64,000 bases of DNA from the NCBI GenBank assembly GCA_032622095.1, contig CP136069.1, positions 124,453,450 to 124,517,449 on the forward strand, read 5' to 3'. Shown piece after piece: positions 32,325 through 43,290 of this stretch. Under the pieces are notes generated by a model. It did not search any database. It was not told the origin of the DNA and saw nothing but the letters and a program-made list of their open reading frames with translations. Each line of letters starts with the position of its first letter. The stretch's first letter is position 1. A program made the translations under genes and the position numbers. The DNA comes from Siphonodentalium dalli (taxonomy: Eukaryota > Mollusca > Scaphopoda > Gadilida > Siphonodentaliidae).

Positions 32325-34530
32325 TGGCTACTTTGTCAATATTGGAGGTTAGTTAGTCAATATATGCAGCTAATTTGTCAATATATGTGGTTAGTTAAGT
32401 CAATATATGCAGCTACGTTTCCAATATATGTGGTTAGTTGGTCAATACTTTGTCCATTAATTTGGTTAGTTAGTCAATATATGTAGCAAATTAGTCAATA
32501 TATTCTGTTAGTTAGTCATTATATGCAGTTTCTTTGTCAATAAATGTGGTAAGTTAGTCAATATATACATCTATTTTGCCAAAATGTGCAATTGCATTGA
32601 CAATATATCCAGCTACTTTATCAATATATATATATGATTAGTTAGTCATTGTTTGCAGCTGCTTCGTCAATATATGTGGTTAGTTAGTCATTATATGCAA
32701 CTACTTAGTCAATATTTGTGGTCAGTTAGTCATTATAGGCATCTACATTGTCAATATATGCGGTTAGTTAGTCATTATATGCAGCTACTTAGTCAATATA
32801 TGTGGTCAGTTAGTCATTATATGCAGCTACTCAGTCAATATATGCGATCAGTTAGTCATTATATGCAGCTACTTAGTCAATATATGCTGTTAGTTAGTCA
32901 TTATATGCAACTACTTAGTCAATATTTGTGGTCAGTTAGTCATTATATGCATCTACTTAGTCAATATATGCGGTCAGTTAGTCATTATATGCAACCACTT
33001 AGTCAATATATGCGGTTAGTTAGTCATTATATGCAGCTACTTAGTCAATATATATGGTCAGTTAGTCATTATATGCAGCTAATTAGTCAATATATGCGAT
33101 CAGTTTATAGTCATTATATGCAGCTACTTAGTCAATATATGCGGTTAGTTAGTCATTATATGCAACTACTTAGTCAATATATGTGGTCAGTTAGTCATTA
33201 TATGCAGCTACTTAGTCAATATATGCGGATAGTTAGTCACTATATGCAGATACTTAGTCAATATAAGCAGTTAGTTAGTCATTATGTGTAGATACTTAGT
33301 CAACATGTGTGGTTAGTTAGTCATTATATGCAGTTACTCAGTCAATATAAGCAGTTAGTTAGTCATTATATGCAGCTACTTAGTCAATATATGCGGTTAG
33401 TTAGTCATTATATGCAGTTTCTTTGTCAATATATGTGTTAGTCAGTCATTATATGCAACTACTTAGTCAATATATGTGATCAGTTAGTCATTATATTTTG
33501 CTACTTAGTCAATATATGTGGTTAGATAGTCACTATATGCAGCTACTTTGTCAATATATGTGGTCAGTTTGTCAGTATATGCAGCTACTTAGACAAAGTA
33601 GATGCATATATTGACTAACTAACCGTATTTATTGACTAAGTATCTACACATAATGACTAACTAACCACACCTACTGACTAAGTAGCTGCATATAATGACC
33701 AACTAACCATATATATTGATAAATTAGCTGCATATATTGTCAATGCAATTGCACATATTGACAAAGTAGATGTATATATTGACTAACTGGCCACATTTAT
33801 TGACAAAGAAACTGCATATAATGACTAATTAGCCACATATATTGACTAATTATCTACACATAATGACTAACTAACCACATTTATTGACTAAGTAGCTGCA
33901 TATAATGACTATTAAACTAACCGCATATATTGACTAATTAGCTGCATATAATGACTAACTAACTGCATATATTGACTAAGTAGCTGCATATAATGACTAA
34001 CTGACCACATATATTAACTATGTAGCTGCATATAATGACTAACTGACACATATATTGACTAAGTAACTGCATATAATGACTAACTAACCACATATATTGA
34101 CTAACTAACCGCATATATTGACTAATTTGCTACATATATTGACTAACTAACCACAGGAGCTTGGAATTTGGTCAAAACCCCTCTTTTATTGGCGGAACCA
34201 CCACCCGGGGCCATGGTCAAAACACCTCTTTTATTGGCGGAACCACCACCCGGGGCCATAGGCCTATGGCCCCGGGTGGTGGTTCCGCCAATAAAAGAGG
34301 GGTTTTGACCAAATTCCAAGCTCCTGTGAACTAACCAAATTAATGGCCAAAGTATTGACCAACTAACCACATATATTGGAAACATAGCTGCATATATTTG
34401 CAAAGTAGCTGCATATATTGACTTAACTAACCACATATAGTGACAAATTATCTGCATATATTAACTAACTAACCTCCAATATTGACAAAGTAGCCAAATA
34501 TAATTGCAAAGAGGCTGCGTCTATTGACTA
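32325..34530. repeat. 21/42-bp satellite, inverted halves
   Basis: Two related 21-mers alternate, GTTAGTTAGTCATTATATGC(A) and GCTACTTAGTCAATATATGC(G), giving a 42-bp dimer. From 32325 to about 33595 they run in one orientation and from 33596 to 34530 in the other, turning at ACTTAGACAAAGTAGATGCA. The edges (GCAGCCTCTTTGCAATTATA near 32303, mirrored near 34500) are single-copy sequence matching across the axis. The right half is interrupted by a palindromic insertion. Confidence 0.93.
34153..34326. mobile_element. Palindromic MITE inside the satellite
   Basis: CACAGGAGCTTGGAATTTGG at the left is mirrored exactly by CCAAATTCCAAGCTCCTGTG at the right. The arms continue through CAAAACCCCTCTTTTATTGG and CGGAACCACCACCCGGGGCC, and a third partial arm copy sits in the middle. 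Flanks are AACTAAC on each side (7-8 bp). The mirrored locus in the left foldback arm (about 32437-32475) has the uninterrupted sequence, so it acts as an empty site. Duplication size and ends suggest hAT-like origin, tentatively. Confidence 0.8.
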
Positions 34531-36495
34531 ACTAACCACATATGTTGATATATTAACTGGATATATTGCCTGAGCTTGACATAAGGCAGCTATGGCGTAC
34601 CATATCACCGCATTTGCATAGCAATCCTCACTATTATCACACTACATGACCCATTTTAATCATGCAGGTCTACATTTGACCCAAAAAGGTTCGGATGTGA
34701 TATATTCCAGGAACTTGTTATGCCGTTATTCTGAGTAAGTACAGGTAATTACTATTTAGGGATGTAGCTTATAATCATCAACTATTTGCTTTCAAATCAG
34801 TTTCATAATTCCCAGACAGCGAATCTTTTAAAATCCTATCATGGCATTTTCCAGATACGTGGTGTTGGTTTTTAAACATACCCGTAATTTTTCACACAAT
34901 TTCCAATAATAACAAAAATTGTGCAAAACACATCACTATTTAGACAATTTTCGTCTAGATCCACATAAACAGCTGAGAAATTGGGAATAAAATGATCAAA
35001 ACACGTGGACTCTGAGTCTGATGAGTACCATGTCAGGGTGCGTTCACATAATGGTAAATTTGTCTGGCAAACCTGCAGGAAAGTCGTCTTAGGTGTGCTC
35101 TTATCCCCTATTGTATTATATATATAAGTTGAAGACTTTGAGATACCTATAACAGGTTTGTTACAATATGTTTTGCTTTATAAAATTCACAATTTAAATG
35201 TCTGGTTTATAGGGGAAAACATCATTATTCATTATTCAAAAGGTTAATTTGTGTCGCAATGGTTATAGAACTTAATTTCTTTCCAATAACGAAATTTTTT
35301 GCATTTTTTAATATCGTTTCCATGGTGATAGGTATTTCTCAGGGTATTGGGCTTTTTCTGCAGTTTTATCAAAACTAGATTGAATCACACGTAAGAAGCC
35401 ATCATAATATGTATAAATTATTACTGTAATTAACCAATGTAGTATCAAATAAATGTTTCAATTCCAAAATTATCGCATTTTTTGTAAAAATTAACAGTTT
35501 TTACCCCAAAATGGCAATAAAACCTTCATATCCTATATGTGCATCCTAGCTACTACTGGGATAATTGGGAAATAGTAATCTTTGAAAAAGGTTTTGAGAC
35601 ATCTATAACGGGTTGTCATAATACGCTTTGCTTCATAAAATTACATGCTTTAAATGTCAGCTCTATGGGAAAAAAACATCATTATTTGGCGAAATTTGGT
35701 CCGTTTCCATGACAACAGCTGAATAAACCGCATCAATTACCAAACACAGAAGTCCGGATTAAAAGTGCATGTCATAAAAAACAAATTTCAAAAAGTTATA
35801 TTGTGTTGCAAGGGTTATAGGTCTTCATTTCTTTCCAATAACGGCATTTTTTGTAGTTTTAAATATCGTTTCCATGGTAACAGGTATTTCTCTTGGTATT
35901 GGGCCTTTTCGGCAGTTTTATCCAAATTAATTTTAAGTACACGTATGATGCCTTCATAATAATGCATAAATTATTACTGTAACCAATGTAGTATTCAATA
36001 AATGTTCCAATTCCAAAATTATCGCATTTTTTGCAAAAATCACCATTTTTCACCCCAAAATGGCAATAAAGACCCGTATAACCTATATGTGCATCCTATT
36101 TAATACTGGAATCGTTGGAACATAGTTATAGTGGACAAATCATCAATAAATGATCTTCAACGTCTGTTCCTGTCCTAGAATGGGCTTAAATTAGTTTTTA
36201 CCATTTGCGGAAATGGTTTAATATCAAACTGTGTCTACATTGTTTACATTCTGTTTCCATGGCAACGGCACCACTTTCACATTTTACAGCAGGGCGGAAC
36301 ATGAAGCCTACATCTTCTACTTTCATATGATATATAATATTTCCGTGTGTAAAAGAAAAAATTAAAAAAAAAAAATTCTTGTCAAGACCGCTCCTCTACA
36401 ATGCATTCTCTTATATATGCGAGGCGACCTATGGTCGACTCGCATATATAAGAGAATGCATTGGCACAGGGCCGTTCTGTTGGGTAAAGGGTTAA

Positions 36496-37760
36496 AATCT
36501 TGTTATAAACCACACGCGATATATAACATAGGCTTATACTTGCTTATGCTCGTTTTTTGTCCTGTTTTGTGGAAAGGTCCATAAGTACGTTAAAGGTACA
36601 CAATCCGATTCGATGGTCCCCACATCATCAGATTCCAACAACAACAAAATTTCTCCAAAAGACGCTTTAGTTATCAGAATTGATTAATAACCAAATAATC
36701 ATGCTAAGCATTGTCAACTGTAGTATAACATTTTCCAAATCGTGTTATATATCAACATTTTGTTCAACGCAATTTGGTATCGAGAGTATGTCGGGTGGCT
36801 CGTTGGATATTTGCTAGGCTGCTAAATATTCCAGCTGGTGAAAAATCTGTGCTTTGATGTGTGGATTCCTCGACTCGAATCAAATGTGTGTTATTATACC
36901 CCCGATGACAAAGTAGTAATTTAAGATTATGTAACTTTTAAATACATACGTTATATGCCACAGTAAAACTTATTAGTCAAAGAATTTTGAAAACCTGGTG
37001 CGCACTTTTCTTCAGCATGGAACATTTTGTTTGTATATATTGTAAATACTTCTCTCCTTAACTGTGTATTTAATGGCGAAGAGAATAAAGAATTTTTAAA
37101 GAATGTCCCTGAAAGTCTTCCTAATATGAATTTGTCCCGGTATTGAAATAGGTCGATAAATATTTGAACTACCTGTCTACGAGCATTCTGAGAACAAAAA
37201 GACGCATTGGAGTAATGAAAAATTCAAATATAAACACGGTGTTTGGACCCCAATCAAGCAAAAAACAAAACAGCCATTTGCACGACATATGGAACAGAAA
37301 AGAGCGTTACGTGATAGTCTATCCATGATATGGTAAAAATAAGGAGCGTTTATCTGACTGCTGGCAAAAATTTTGAAACTGCATGCTGGAAAATGGCTGT
37401 GACTTTGGCAAGTGTTTTTCAGAGCATATGAAGCCGGTATATCGATAGTTCCTGTATTTATCGATCAATCGTATCCGTCCCTCCAAATCATAAAAACCTA
37501 GACACAATTTGGAGGTTCGAATGAGCCATGTCCGTTTCGTAAATGCACATTATTCCCTTTCACTCCTAACTACAATAACTGCCGCCACAAATATCTAGCT
37601 CGTGCACTGCATGGGTTCGAGATAGTACCTATATAAGAACGCCTGGAGCGACGGTTTAGAAACGATGTTAGTGACGTAGGTTCCTGGACCTGATCTACAA
37701 ACTAGTGAATAACTTGAATAGCGAGAGCACTTAACTATATAGTGTGAGCAATTGTTTTAA
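36496..37760. other. No recognisable gene
   Basis: Mostly AT-rich. 37150-37190 (AGGTCGATAAATATTTGAAC, then TACCTGTCTACGA) resembles 53582-53612, so a small interspersed repeat may be present. Frames here are short. Confidence 0.4.
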
Positions 37761-38592
37761 TTTTTTTCTGAAAAGTCCCTGTTGGTGTAATTTGGCACAC
37801 ATCTTCCAAAAAATCGACACTTCCGGATTTCAAAGACAAAAAATGTGTTTCCTACTAAAATAGGTGTATCTGAACTAATATATAAACGAGTGTCTATATA
37901 GATAACACAATTAACACATCCTCGTACAAATAGGTTCATATTGGACCTAAATATTCACATGGGTTCATATTGGACTTACTTGATTCTGAAATAAGCCCAT
38001 AGTGAACTTGTACCCGTTATTCAGTTCGATGGCGTGGGCCATAGTGAAAACACATTATAAAGAACGTACATCTTGTAAGTCGTGAGTGGGTTTATTTAAC
38101 AATATTTGTGTTATTTTCCAGCCTCTTCTCATGAAAATAAGCACAATACGGGCTTATTTTATACTGAAATAGTCCCATATAGGGCTGTTTTACTAACCAT
38201 ATAAACTCATTTGAGTGTTCTCGGGAGAGCTTTCCGATAAATGGCAACAAGCCATATTTCCGACTAAATCCTGAAAAGTTACCCATAATTATTCTGTGGT
38301 TATGGAGTCGATTAATTATATAGGACTTTTTTTCTGAAAAGTCCCTGTTGGTGTAATTTGGCACACATCTTCTAAAAAATCGACACTTCCGGATTTCAAA
38401 GACAAAAAATGTGTTTCCTACTAAAATAGGTGTATCTGAACTAATATATAAACGAGTGTCTATATAGATAACACAATTAACACATCCTCGTACAAATAGG
38501 TTCATATTGGACCTAGATATTCACATGGGTTCATATTGGACTTACTTGATTCTGAAATAAGCCCATAGTGAACTTGTACCCGTTATTCAGTT
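37761..38592. repeat. Recent 266-bp direct duplication
   Basis: 37761-38026 and 38327-38592 differ at about two positions. Both begin TTTTTTTCTGAAAAGTCCCT and end CCCGTTATTCAGTTC. Within them a motif of the form AATAGGTTCATATTGGACTT is itself loosely repeated, also at about 38150-38190 and 38660-38710. The minus-strand frames starting MNLFVRGCVNCVIYIDTRLY in each copy have no recognisable domain. Confidence 0.93.
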
Positions 38593-38641
38593 CATCAGTT
38601 AATCGTTATGGAGTCGATTAATTATATAGGGCATTACTGTA
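38219..38641. mobile_element. Second copy of the mariner-like palindrome, half and rearranged
   Basis: GAGAGCTTTCCGATAAATGG through ACCCATAATTATTCTG and GGAGTCGATTAATT (38225-38325) equals the right arm of the element at 8824-9036. The arm is broken at about 38326 by the 266-bp duplicate, and the terminus GAGTCGATTAATTATATAGG plus GCATTACTG, followed by TA, reappears at 38611-38641. The left arm is not found. Confidence 0.75.
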
Positions 38642-39000
38642 TATACAAACCTATTGCTCAAAATAGTTCCACATTGGACTTATTTCGTTTTGAAAAATAG
38701 GTTCATATTCAGCCTTTGATCCAGGAGAACAGTGTGATAGTTAAGAAAAGTTCAGCAAACCAATATCTCTTGAATATCTAACGGGGACGAGTTTATATTG
38801 CTGCATGGTGGAACATTCGTTACCCCCTCGCTATAACTTGCTGTATGTGGTCGGATCCCAGATAACACCATTTTCTTCCGTTAACAACTAATTAGAAAGA
38901 CTAACGGACTGACAAAACGTGGTAAGTTAGTATATAAGAGGGAAGTTAAGTCCACTCACGTAGTTCTTTGTTGTGGATTTTCCGCCAATGTTTAGCGAAA
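38642..39000. other. No recognisable feature
   Basis: Unassigned spacer. Confidence 0.4.
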
Positions 39001-39105
39001 TTCAACCCTTTCTATACAAAATACTCTGACCTGACCCATGTTTCCTTCGGACATGTCAGATAATGAGTTCAAAAAACCAGGCAATGTGTTTAACAAACCA
39101 GTCGT

Positions 39106-39231
39106 TTCGTGTTCGCAATGTCGGTTGCCATTGGCCATTTTTTGTTTCGAAATTGGCTAATAAAAATTTCATTTGGCCAAACTTGTTTTTACCCCAAATG
39201 GAGACGGAAAGCTAATTCAAAGGCGCTGAAT
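39106..39231 (+). mobile_element. hAT-like 5' fragment inserted in P4
   Basis: CGTGTTCGCAATGTCGGTTG, then TTGGCTAATAAAAATTTCAT, TTGGCCAAACTTG and CCCAAATGGAGACGGAAAGC match 28469-28615. Only this non-coding start is present. Confidence 0.65.
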
Positions 39232-39318
39232 AGACGTTTCATATTCATTGGTGGGAAATGTTGGGTACGGTCGTTTGAAACGGCCATACACAACATTTCC
39301 CACCAATAAATATGAAAC
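39232..39318. repeat. Hairpin of about 87 bp
   Basis: GTTTCATATTCATTGGTGGG followed by AAATGTTG is mirrored by CAACATTTCCCACCAATAAA and TATGAAAC, with the small inner inversion CGGTCGTTTGAAACGGCC in the loop. The right arm is ordinary P4 sequence, so the left arm arose by local inverted duplication. Confidence 0.8.
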
Positions 39319-39467
39319 ATTCTACTCTTATATCATTTGTTTTTTCTGTCTGTCGTCTGCTTTTATTACAAGAACACCCCTCCAAATGAATAATATATCA
39401 TTCCAATGTATATAATATATGTATATGCGAGTGAGTGAGTGGATCTATTTAGTAAAGAAAGGGTTAC

Positions 39468-39602
39468 GGCTCGATTAACCTCCCCATGTTACGTTTGTCA
39501 CTCTCTTATTACGATGATGTAGTGTTACTTTCATCTGCATGTATGGTCGCGCGTAGTGGTCTCCCACATGACATATGGCAACATGTCATAATAAGATGGC
39601 AG
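39468..39602. other. Short spacer
   Basis: Nothing recognisable between the P4 and P3 elements. Confidence 0.4.
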
Positions 39603-39862
39603 TTAACCCTTCATGGCGGAAGCAGCGCTGGTGCAGCTTTAAGGAGCATGTGCCAGTGCATTCTCTTATATATGCGAGTCTCCCATAGGGAGCCTCGCAT
39701 ATATAAGAATGCACTGGCTTACAAGATCAAGGTAAATATTTTTAGGCCAATATATTCTCTTTTATATGCTAGGCTCCCTACGGAAGACTCGCGTATAGAA
39801 GAGAATACATTGGCACAGGGTTTTAGCAAAACTTTAGGAAGCTCCAATACAGAAAGGGTTAC
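39603..39862. mobile_element. TTAA MITE family P3, fullest copy
   Basis: TTAACCCTTCATGGCGGAAG at the left, then GCGCTGGTGCAGC. The shared hairpin occurs twice (about 39652-39720 and 39747-39815), and the right end GGAAGCTCCAATACAGAAAGGGTTAC completes the element. The right target reads TTAC rather than TTAA. This copy defines the family for the truncated ones at 16306, 16945 and 58272. Confidence 0.8.
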
Positions 39863-39944
39863 ATCCGTCTGTATGCAATTTTAAACAACAATAATGCATG
39901 TACCACCCATGAATAGTGCAAATTGCATCTAGGCAACCATATTT

Positions 39945-40215
39945 ATGTGGACTCCAGGGTTCCTGTGGTTTGTATTTGTGGGGATATACATTTTTACCAA
40001 TCCATTATCGATTTTGTCGACTTTAAACAACACAGGATGTTCCGTTCGACGAAGCAATTACCACGAGTCCTCGGGCTTTCTTCGCGTAATTAGTATGTGT
40101 AGTTTGTGTCGTGATACGAATCTTCTCCCACGCGACATCCCGTTCACCGCCGATGTCTCAAAAACTCAGAATGTCAAACGCATGTGGATGCAGATGGCTG
40201 TATGCTCACGATTGA
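39945..40215 (+). repeat. Unknown repeat pair, copy 1
   Basis: The core (about 40085-40210) resembles 42388-42500. Shared blocks include GTAATTAGTATGTGT, CTCCCACGYGACATCC, TCACCGCCG, TCAGAATGTCAAAC, TGTGGAT and AGWTGGCTGT. Both copies are open in the + frame (here LLPRDIPFTADVSKTQNVKR) but I know no such protein, and the differences are not concentrated at third positions. It could be a diverged repeat, a decayed duplicated exon, or a regulatory block. Confidence 0.6.
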
Positions 40216-40345
40216 ATATAATGATGCCATATCTCTTATCAGCATTTCCAACAACAATGTTTCTATGAAACTTGTTTTTGAAGGCATGTTTGCGTTAATT
40301 GTCGCAAAACACAGGAAAAAATTTCTGATGTAACATATATTTCAC

Positions 40346-40564
40346 TTAACCCGTTGATTGATAAATTGATAAATTGATTCTCCCATCAGCCATAACAGTC
40401 TATATTGGAATGGTCTATTGTTCCTTTGGCGGGTGTCCAGAAAAAATGAGCAGACGACAGACATACGAAAAACTATAATGCAAGTGCAGGAGGATCACTG
40501 GTGGGAACTGTTTGTTTCCCAATGGGACTACTCGCCAATGAGTGTTTAGTCTAGAAAGGGCTAA
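40346..40564. mobile_element. TTAA MITE family P4
   Basis: TTAACCCGTTGATTGATAAA at the left and AGTGTTTAGTCTAGAAAGGG plus CTAA at the right. The interior holds the P4 blocks ATTCTCCCATCAG, TTGGAATGGTCTATTGTT and AGACGACAGAC. There is a short tandem GATAAATT near the left end. Confidence 0.75.
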
Positions 40565-40647
40565 AATTTGACTCAATCGTTATTTGATATCTCGGAATCA
40601 ATACAGAAAGTCAAGAGAAGAACTAGCATTGTTTTTGTTCACCTCCT

Positions 40648-41118
40648 TTAACCCTTTCAGTGCCAGGTGACCAGGTCCGATTATTGTATCAACTCATATA
40701 CCCGGCGCCAATGCATTCTCTTATATATGCGAGTCGATCATAGGTCGGCACGCATATATAAGAGAATGCATTGGCCTAACTATTTTTCATCATTTGTTAT
40801 TATTTTTTACAATTTTAATAATTTTTTCTTATATATTCTTAAACAGATTTATTTTTGAAGGTTTAGTACCAGGGAATCTTACGTTTTTCATGGGCATCGA
40901 AATTATTACTATGAATACTTGGTGATGATTTTGAGTTATAACATGCCCTTAATGTTTTATCCAGTTTGTTTTTAAATTTGCTATAGCTTGCTTAAGCATA
41001 CCCAAAACAAATTCAACCCAAAAAAAATCAAAACATTTATTTTTTATTTTTTTAGGGCCGATTTTACAGACCGTAAATTAGGGCCGATGAAATCGGCCCC
41101 TGGCACTGAAAGGGTTAA
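40648..41118. mobile_element. TTAA MITE family P2, full copy
   Basis: A 471-bp element with TTAACCCTTTCAGTGCCAGG at the left and CCTGGCACTGAAAGGGTTAA at the right, so both TTAA targets are intact. The left half carries the 69-bp hairpin (40707-40775). The right half carries GGGCCGATTTTACAGACCGT and an inverted GGGCCGATGAAATCGGCCCC. It fits a piggyBac-derived non-autonomous element. Confidence 0.87.
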
Positions 41119-41431
41119 ATATGTTGTCTATGGGCTGTTTAAATACATGTACATCGAGATTCGTGGGATTAGAACAATACATTTAGTTAGAATGGACAGC
41201 ACTCAACGAAAGATTCTGCCATACAAATTGTTTTTAGATAATATTTATTTATTTTTCTAACAATTAGAAATGTCACATGCATATGGATATATGTATAGAA
41301 AAACTGCCATCACAGTGCACATTTTCTCTTATTCTGACAAATTGAGTAGATGATATCTTTGTGTAGATTGCTATTTTCTCGTACCATCATACTAATATCA
41401 TGCTGTTTTATGATTTAATTATTGTCTCAAT
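41119..41431. other. No recognisable feature
   Basis: AT-rich spacer. Confidence 0.4.
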
Positions 41432-42113
41432 GGCTGCGGACACACGTATCACAGTAGCGATGGCATAGTAGTTGTGACAATTATATATGGTGGAGTTTGG
41501 TCACAATTGGTTGTCATAATTAATATGCCATAGCTAGCAATGTCGCCCACTGCATATTCCCACAATGAGTCCTCCAAAGTTCGTTATAATCAGTCCTTGT
41601 ATAGTTCGCTTTGTTTATTCCAGAAACTTTCCCGCAGCTGCATTTCCTCCAACAGTTCCGACATAGCTTCATTGGCCCACGTGATACTATTAGCGGAATT
41701 ATGCGGAGAACTAAACATCATAAAATAAAAAAACGCAATTGGGGAACTGTCTTAATACGCATGAACTTAATAAAAGTGGATAAACATGAATTGTGATCAT
41801 ATCAACAAAACATACTGCATGCATGATATGTGAGTGAATGAGGTATTGTCACGGTCAATCACAATTCTGGACGCTCGAACGTGCAATTATATATATCGTA
41901 GAGAATACAATGTAGCAAAACGTAATGAGCAGAGATCAACCTTGCTGAAATGCGATGGGTTAATTGGTCGAGTCTACTCATTGTGCGAAAACTCAGCGCA
42001 CAACATGGCTAGCTATGGCACAGAAATATGACGACCAATTGTCACCAAACTGCACCATAATAAATTGTCACACCTACAATGCCATCGCTACTGTGGTACG
42101 TGTGTCCGCAGCC
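41432..42113. mobile_element. Harbinger-like element with internal remnant
   Basis: The inverted ends run about 90 bp: GGCTGCGGACACACGTATCA at the left, and TGTGGTACGTGTGTCCGCAGCC at the right. The flanking triplet is AAT on both sides (41429-41431, 42114-42116). Subterminal blocks GGTGGAGTTTGGTCACAATTGG and CACCATAATAAATTGTCACA are inverted too. The ends equal those of the 235-bp element at 17000-17234, which keeps only the terminal parts. The interior contains a scrap of coding sequence on the minus strand. Confidence 0.8.
41590..41718 (-). pseudogene. MADF/Myb-like DNA-binding scrap
   Basis: A 42-codon frame from an ATG reads ITWANEAMSELLEEMQL, then RESFWNKQSELYKD. The pattern W-x2-E-x3-LLE-x6-FWN-x5-LYKD resembles the first half of MADF or Myb/SANT-like domains (W-----LI-L------LW-----YKD). 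In PIF/Harbinger elements a separate protein of this kind accompanies the transposase. It stops at a TGA where the domain should continue, so the gene is broken. The match is judged by eye over a short stretch. Confidence 0.4.
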
Positions 42114-42269
42114 AATCGAAAACCAAAATATAACCTTTCATTAAAATTTTATTTAGGAGAATACTTAACGTTTATTAACTTTATGATAGAAATGTGTGAA
42201 CTGCAGTATTGGACAATATTTTTATTTTGACCGTGAGCGCTTTAAATACTTTAAGTTGTTTTAAATCTT

Positions 42270-42505
42270 AATTGTGGTCTTTATATTTTCCCATACATAT
42301 CGATGAATGTGGACAACATCGTTACTATTTTAAAACAATTCACTGTTGTGGTGTTATATATACATGTGCTTGTTTCTCGGTTGAATTTTTCGTAATTAGT
42401 ATGTGTCATGATGGGAATCCTCTCCCACGTGACATCCGGATCACCGCCGGTGTGTCAATCACTCAGAATGTCAAACTCGTGTGGATCCAGTTGGCTGTGT
42501 GTTCG
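42270..42505 (+). repeat. Unknown repeat pair, copy 2
   Basis: Counterpart of 39945-40215. The open + frame here reads ISMCHDGNPLPRDIRITAGV, then SITQNVKLVWIQLAVCSG, against ISMCSLCRDTNLLPRDIPFT in the first copy. It lies about 2.3 kb away, beyond the Harbinger-like element. Confidence 0.6.
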
Positions 42506-42574
42506 GGGCACAATTTAAAGACTGTTTATATACATATAAATGGTTATTCAGGTGTGTAAAACAATACTTTGAAC

Positions 42575-43290
42575 CGTTTAGCCACGTTCCCGTCATACAC
42601 ACATGCACTGTCTAGTCGTGTGCCATCGTGCCCCCCCCCCCCATCAACACCGTGTAGCCACCACACATATACATTGTAGCCACGTCAACTCCACGCATAT
42701 CGTGTAGCCACGTACCTTCCCCACTCACACACCGCGTAACCACGTCCTCTCTTCACACATTTACCGTGTATAGCCACGCCACCAAGTATAGCCACGCCAT
42801 CGCCCTCGCCCCTCACACATACTCCGTGTAGTCACGTCCTACCCCACATCATGCACACATTGTGTAGCCACGTACGGCATCTTCACACAGCCTCACATAC
42901 ACCGTGTAGCCACGTCCCCACGTGCACATTGTGTATAGCCACGTACGTCATCTTCACACAGCCACACATACACCGTGTAACCGCGTCCTCCCACTCTCCA
43001 CACTGATATCGTGTAGCATGGACGTGCTCTCCCACCCCTGCCACACATAGATCGTGTTGCCACGTCCCCCACACACATACATCGTGTATAGCCACGCCCC
43101 CATATACATACATCGTGTAGTCACGTCCCCCCCCCCCCATCACCACACATACATCGGTAGCAACGTCACCTCCCCCACACTGATATCGTTTAGCCACGCC
43201 CTCCCCACTTACAACGTTTACCCACGCCCTACCCCCCGCACACATACAACGTGTACCCACACCCCACCCCACACACACACACCAGTAGAC
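42575..43290. repeat. Degenerate minisatellite with GTGTAGCCACG motif
   Basis: About 18 loose units of roughly 35-45 bp, each built of CACACATACAYCGTGTAGCC followed by ACGTCC and a C-rich run. There are two C-only tracts (about 42632, about 43128). Frames on both strands (151 codons minus, 130 codons plus) are repeat-encoded, with Cys/Gly/Val or His/Pro/Thr bias. Confidence 0.85.

Larger units (their letters stand above)
30960..36495. mobile_element. Giant foldback element with P1 TTAA ends
   Basis: TTAACCCTTTACCCAACAAA at 30960 is mirrored by TTCTGTTGGGTAAAGGGTTAA ending at 36495, and both ends carry the shared hairpin (31113-31181, 36399-36465). Inside, more than 2 kb of each half is the inverse of the other. 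An outer block (31268-31500 against 36130-36395) encloses a roughly 530-bp repeated block (two copies left, about three right). A 21/42-bp satellite lies around the axis near 33596. The element looks assembled from a P1 MITE pair that captured and mirrored intervening DNA. No transposase-like frame is present; the longest (212 codons at 32653, 104 at 34143) are satellite or hairpin sequence. Confidence 0.85.
39001..39467. mobile_element. TTAA MITE family P4, with nested insertions
   Basis: ACCCTTTCTATACAAAAT at 39005 and ATTTAGTAAAGAAAGGGTT at 39447-39465 are the inverted ends. The right part has TTTCCCACCAATAAATATGA and GTCTGTCGTCTGCTTTTATT, as in the P4 copy at 62907. The middle is displaced by a hAT-like fragment (39106-39231) and a hairpin (39232-39318). 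The target tetranucleotides have decayed (TTCA, TTAC). Confidence 0.75.

Noticed and set aside
32653-33291. 212-codon frame with a repeated SHYMQLLSQYM peptide
   Set aside because: Encoded by the 42-bp satellite, whose period is a multiple of three.
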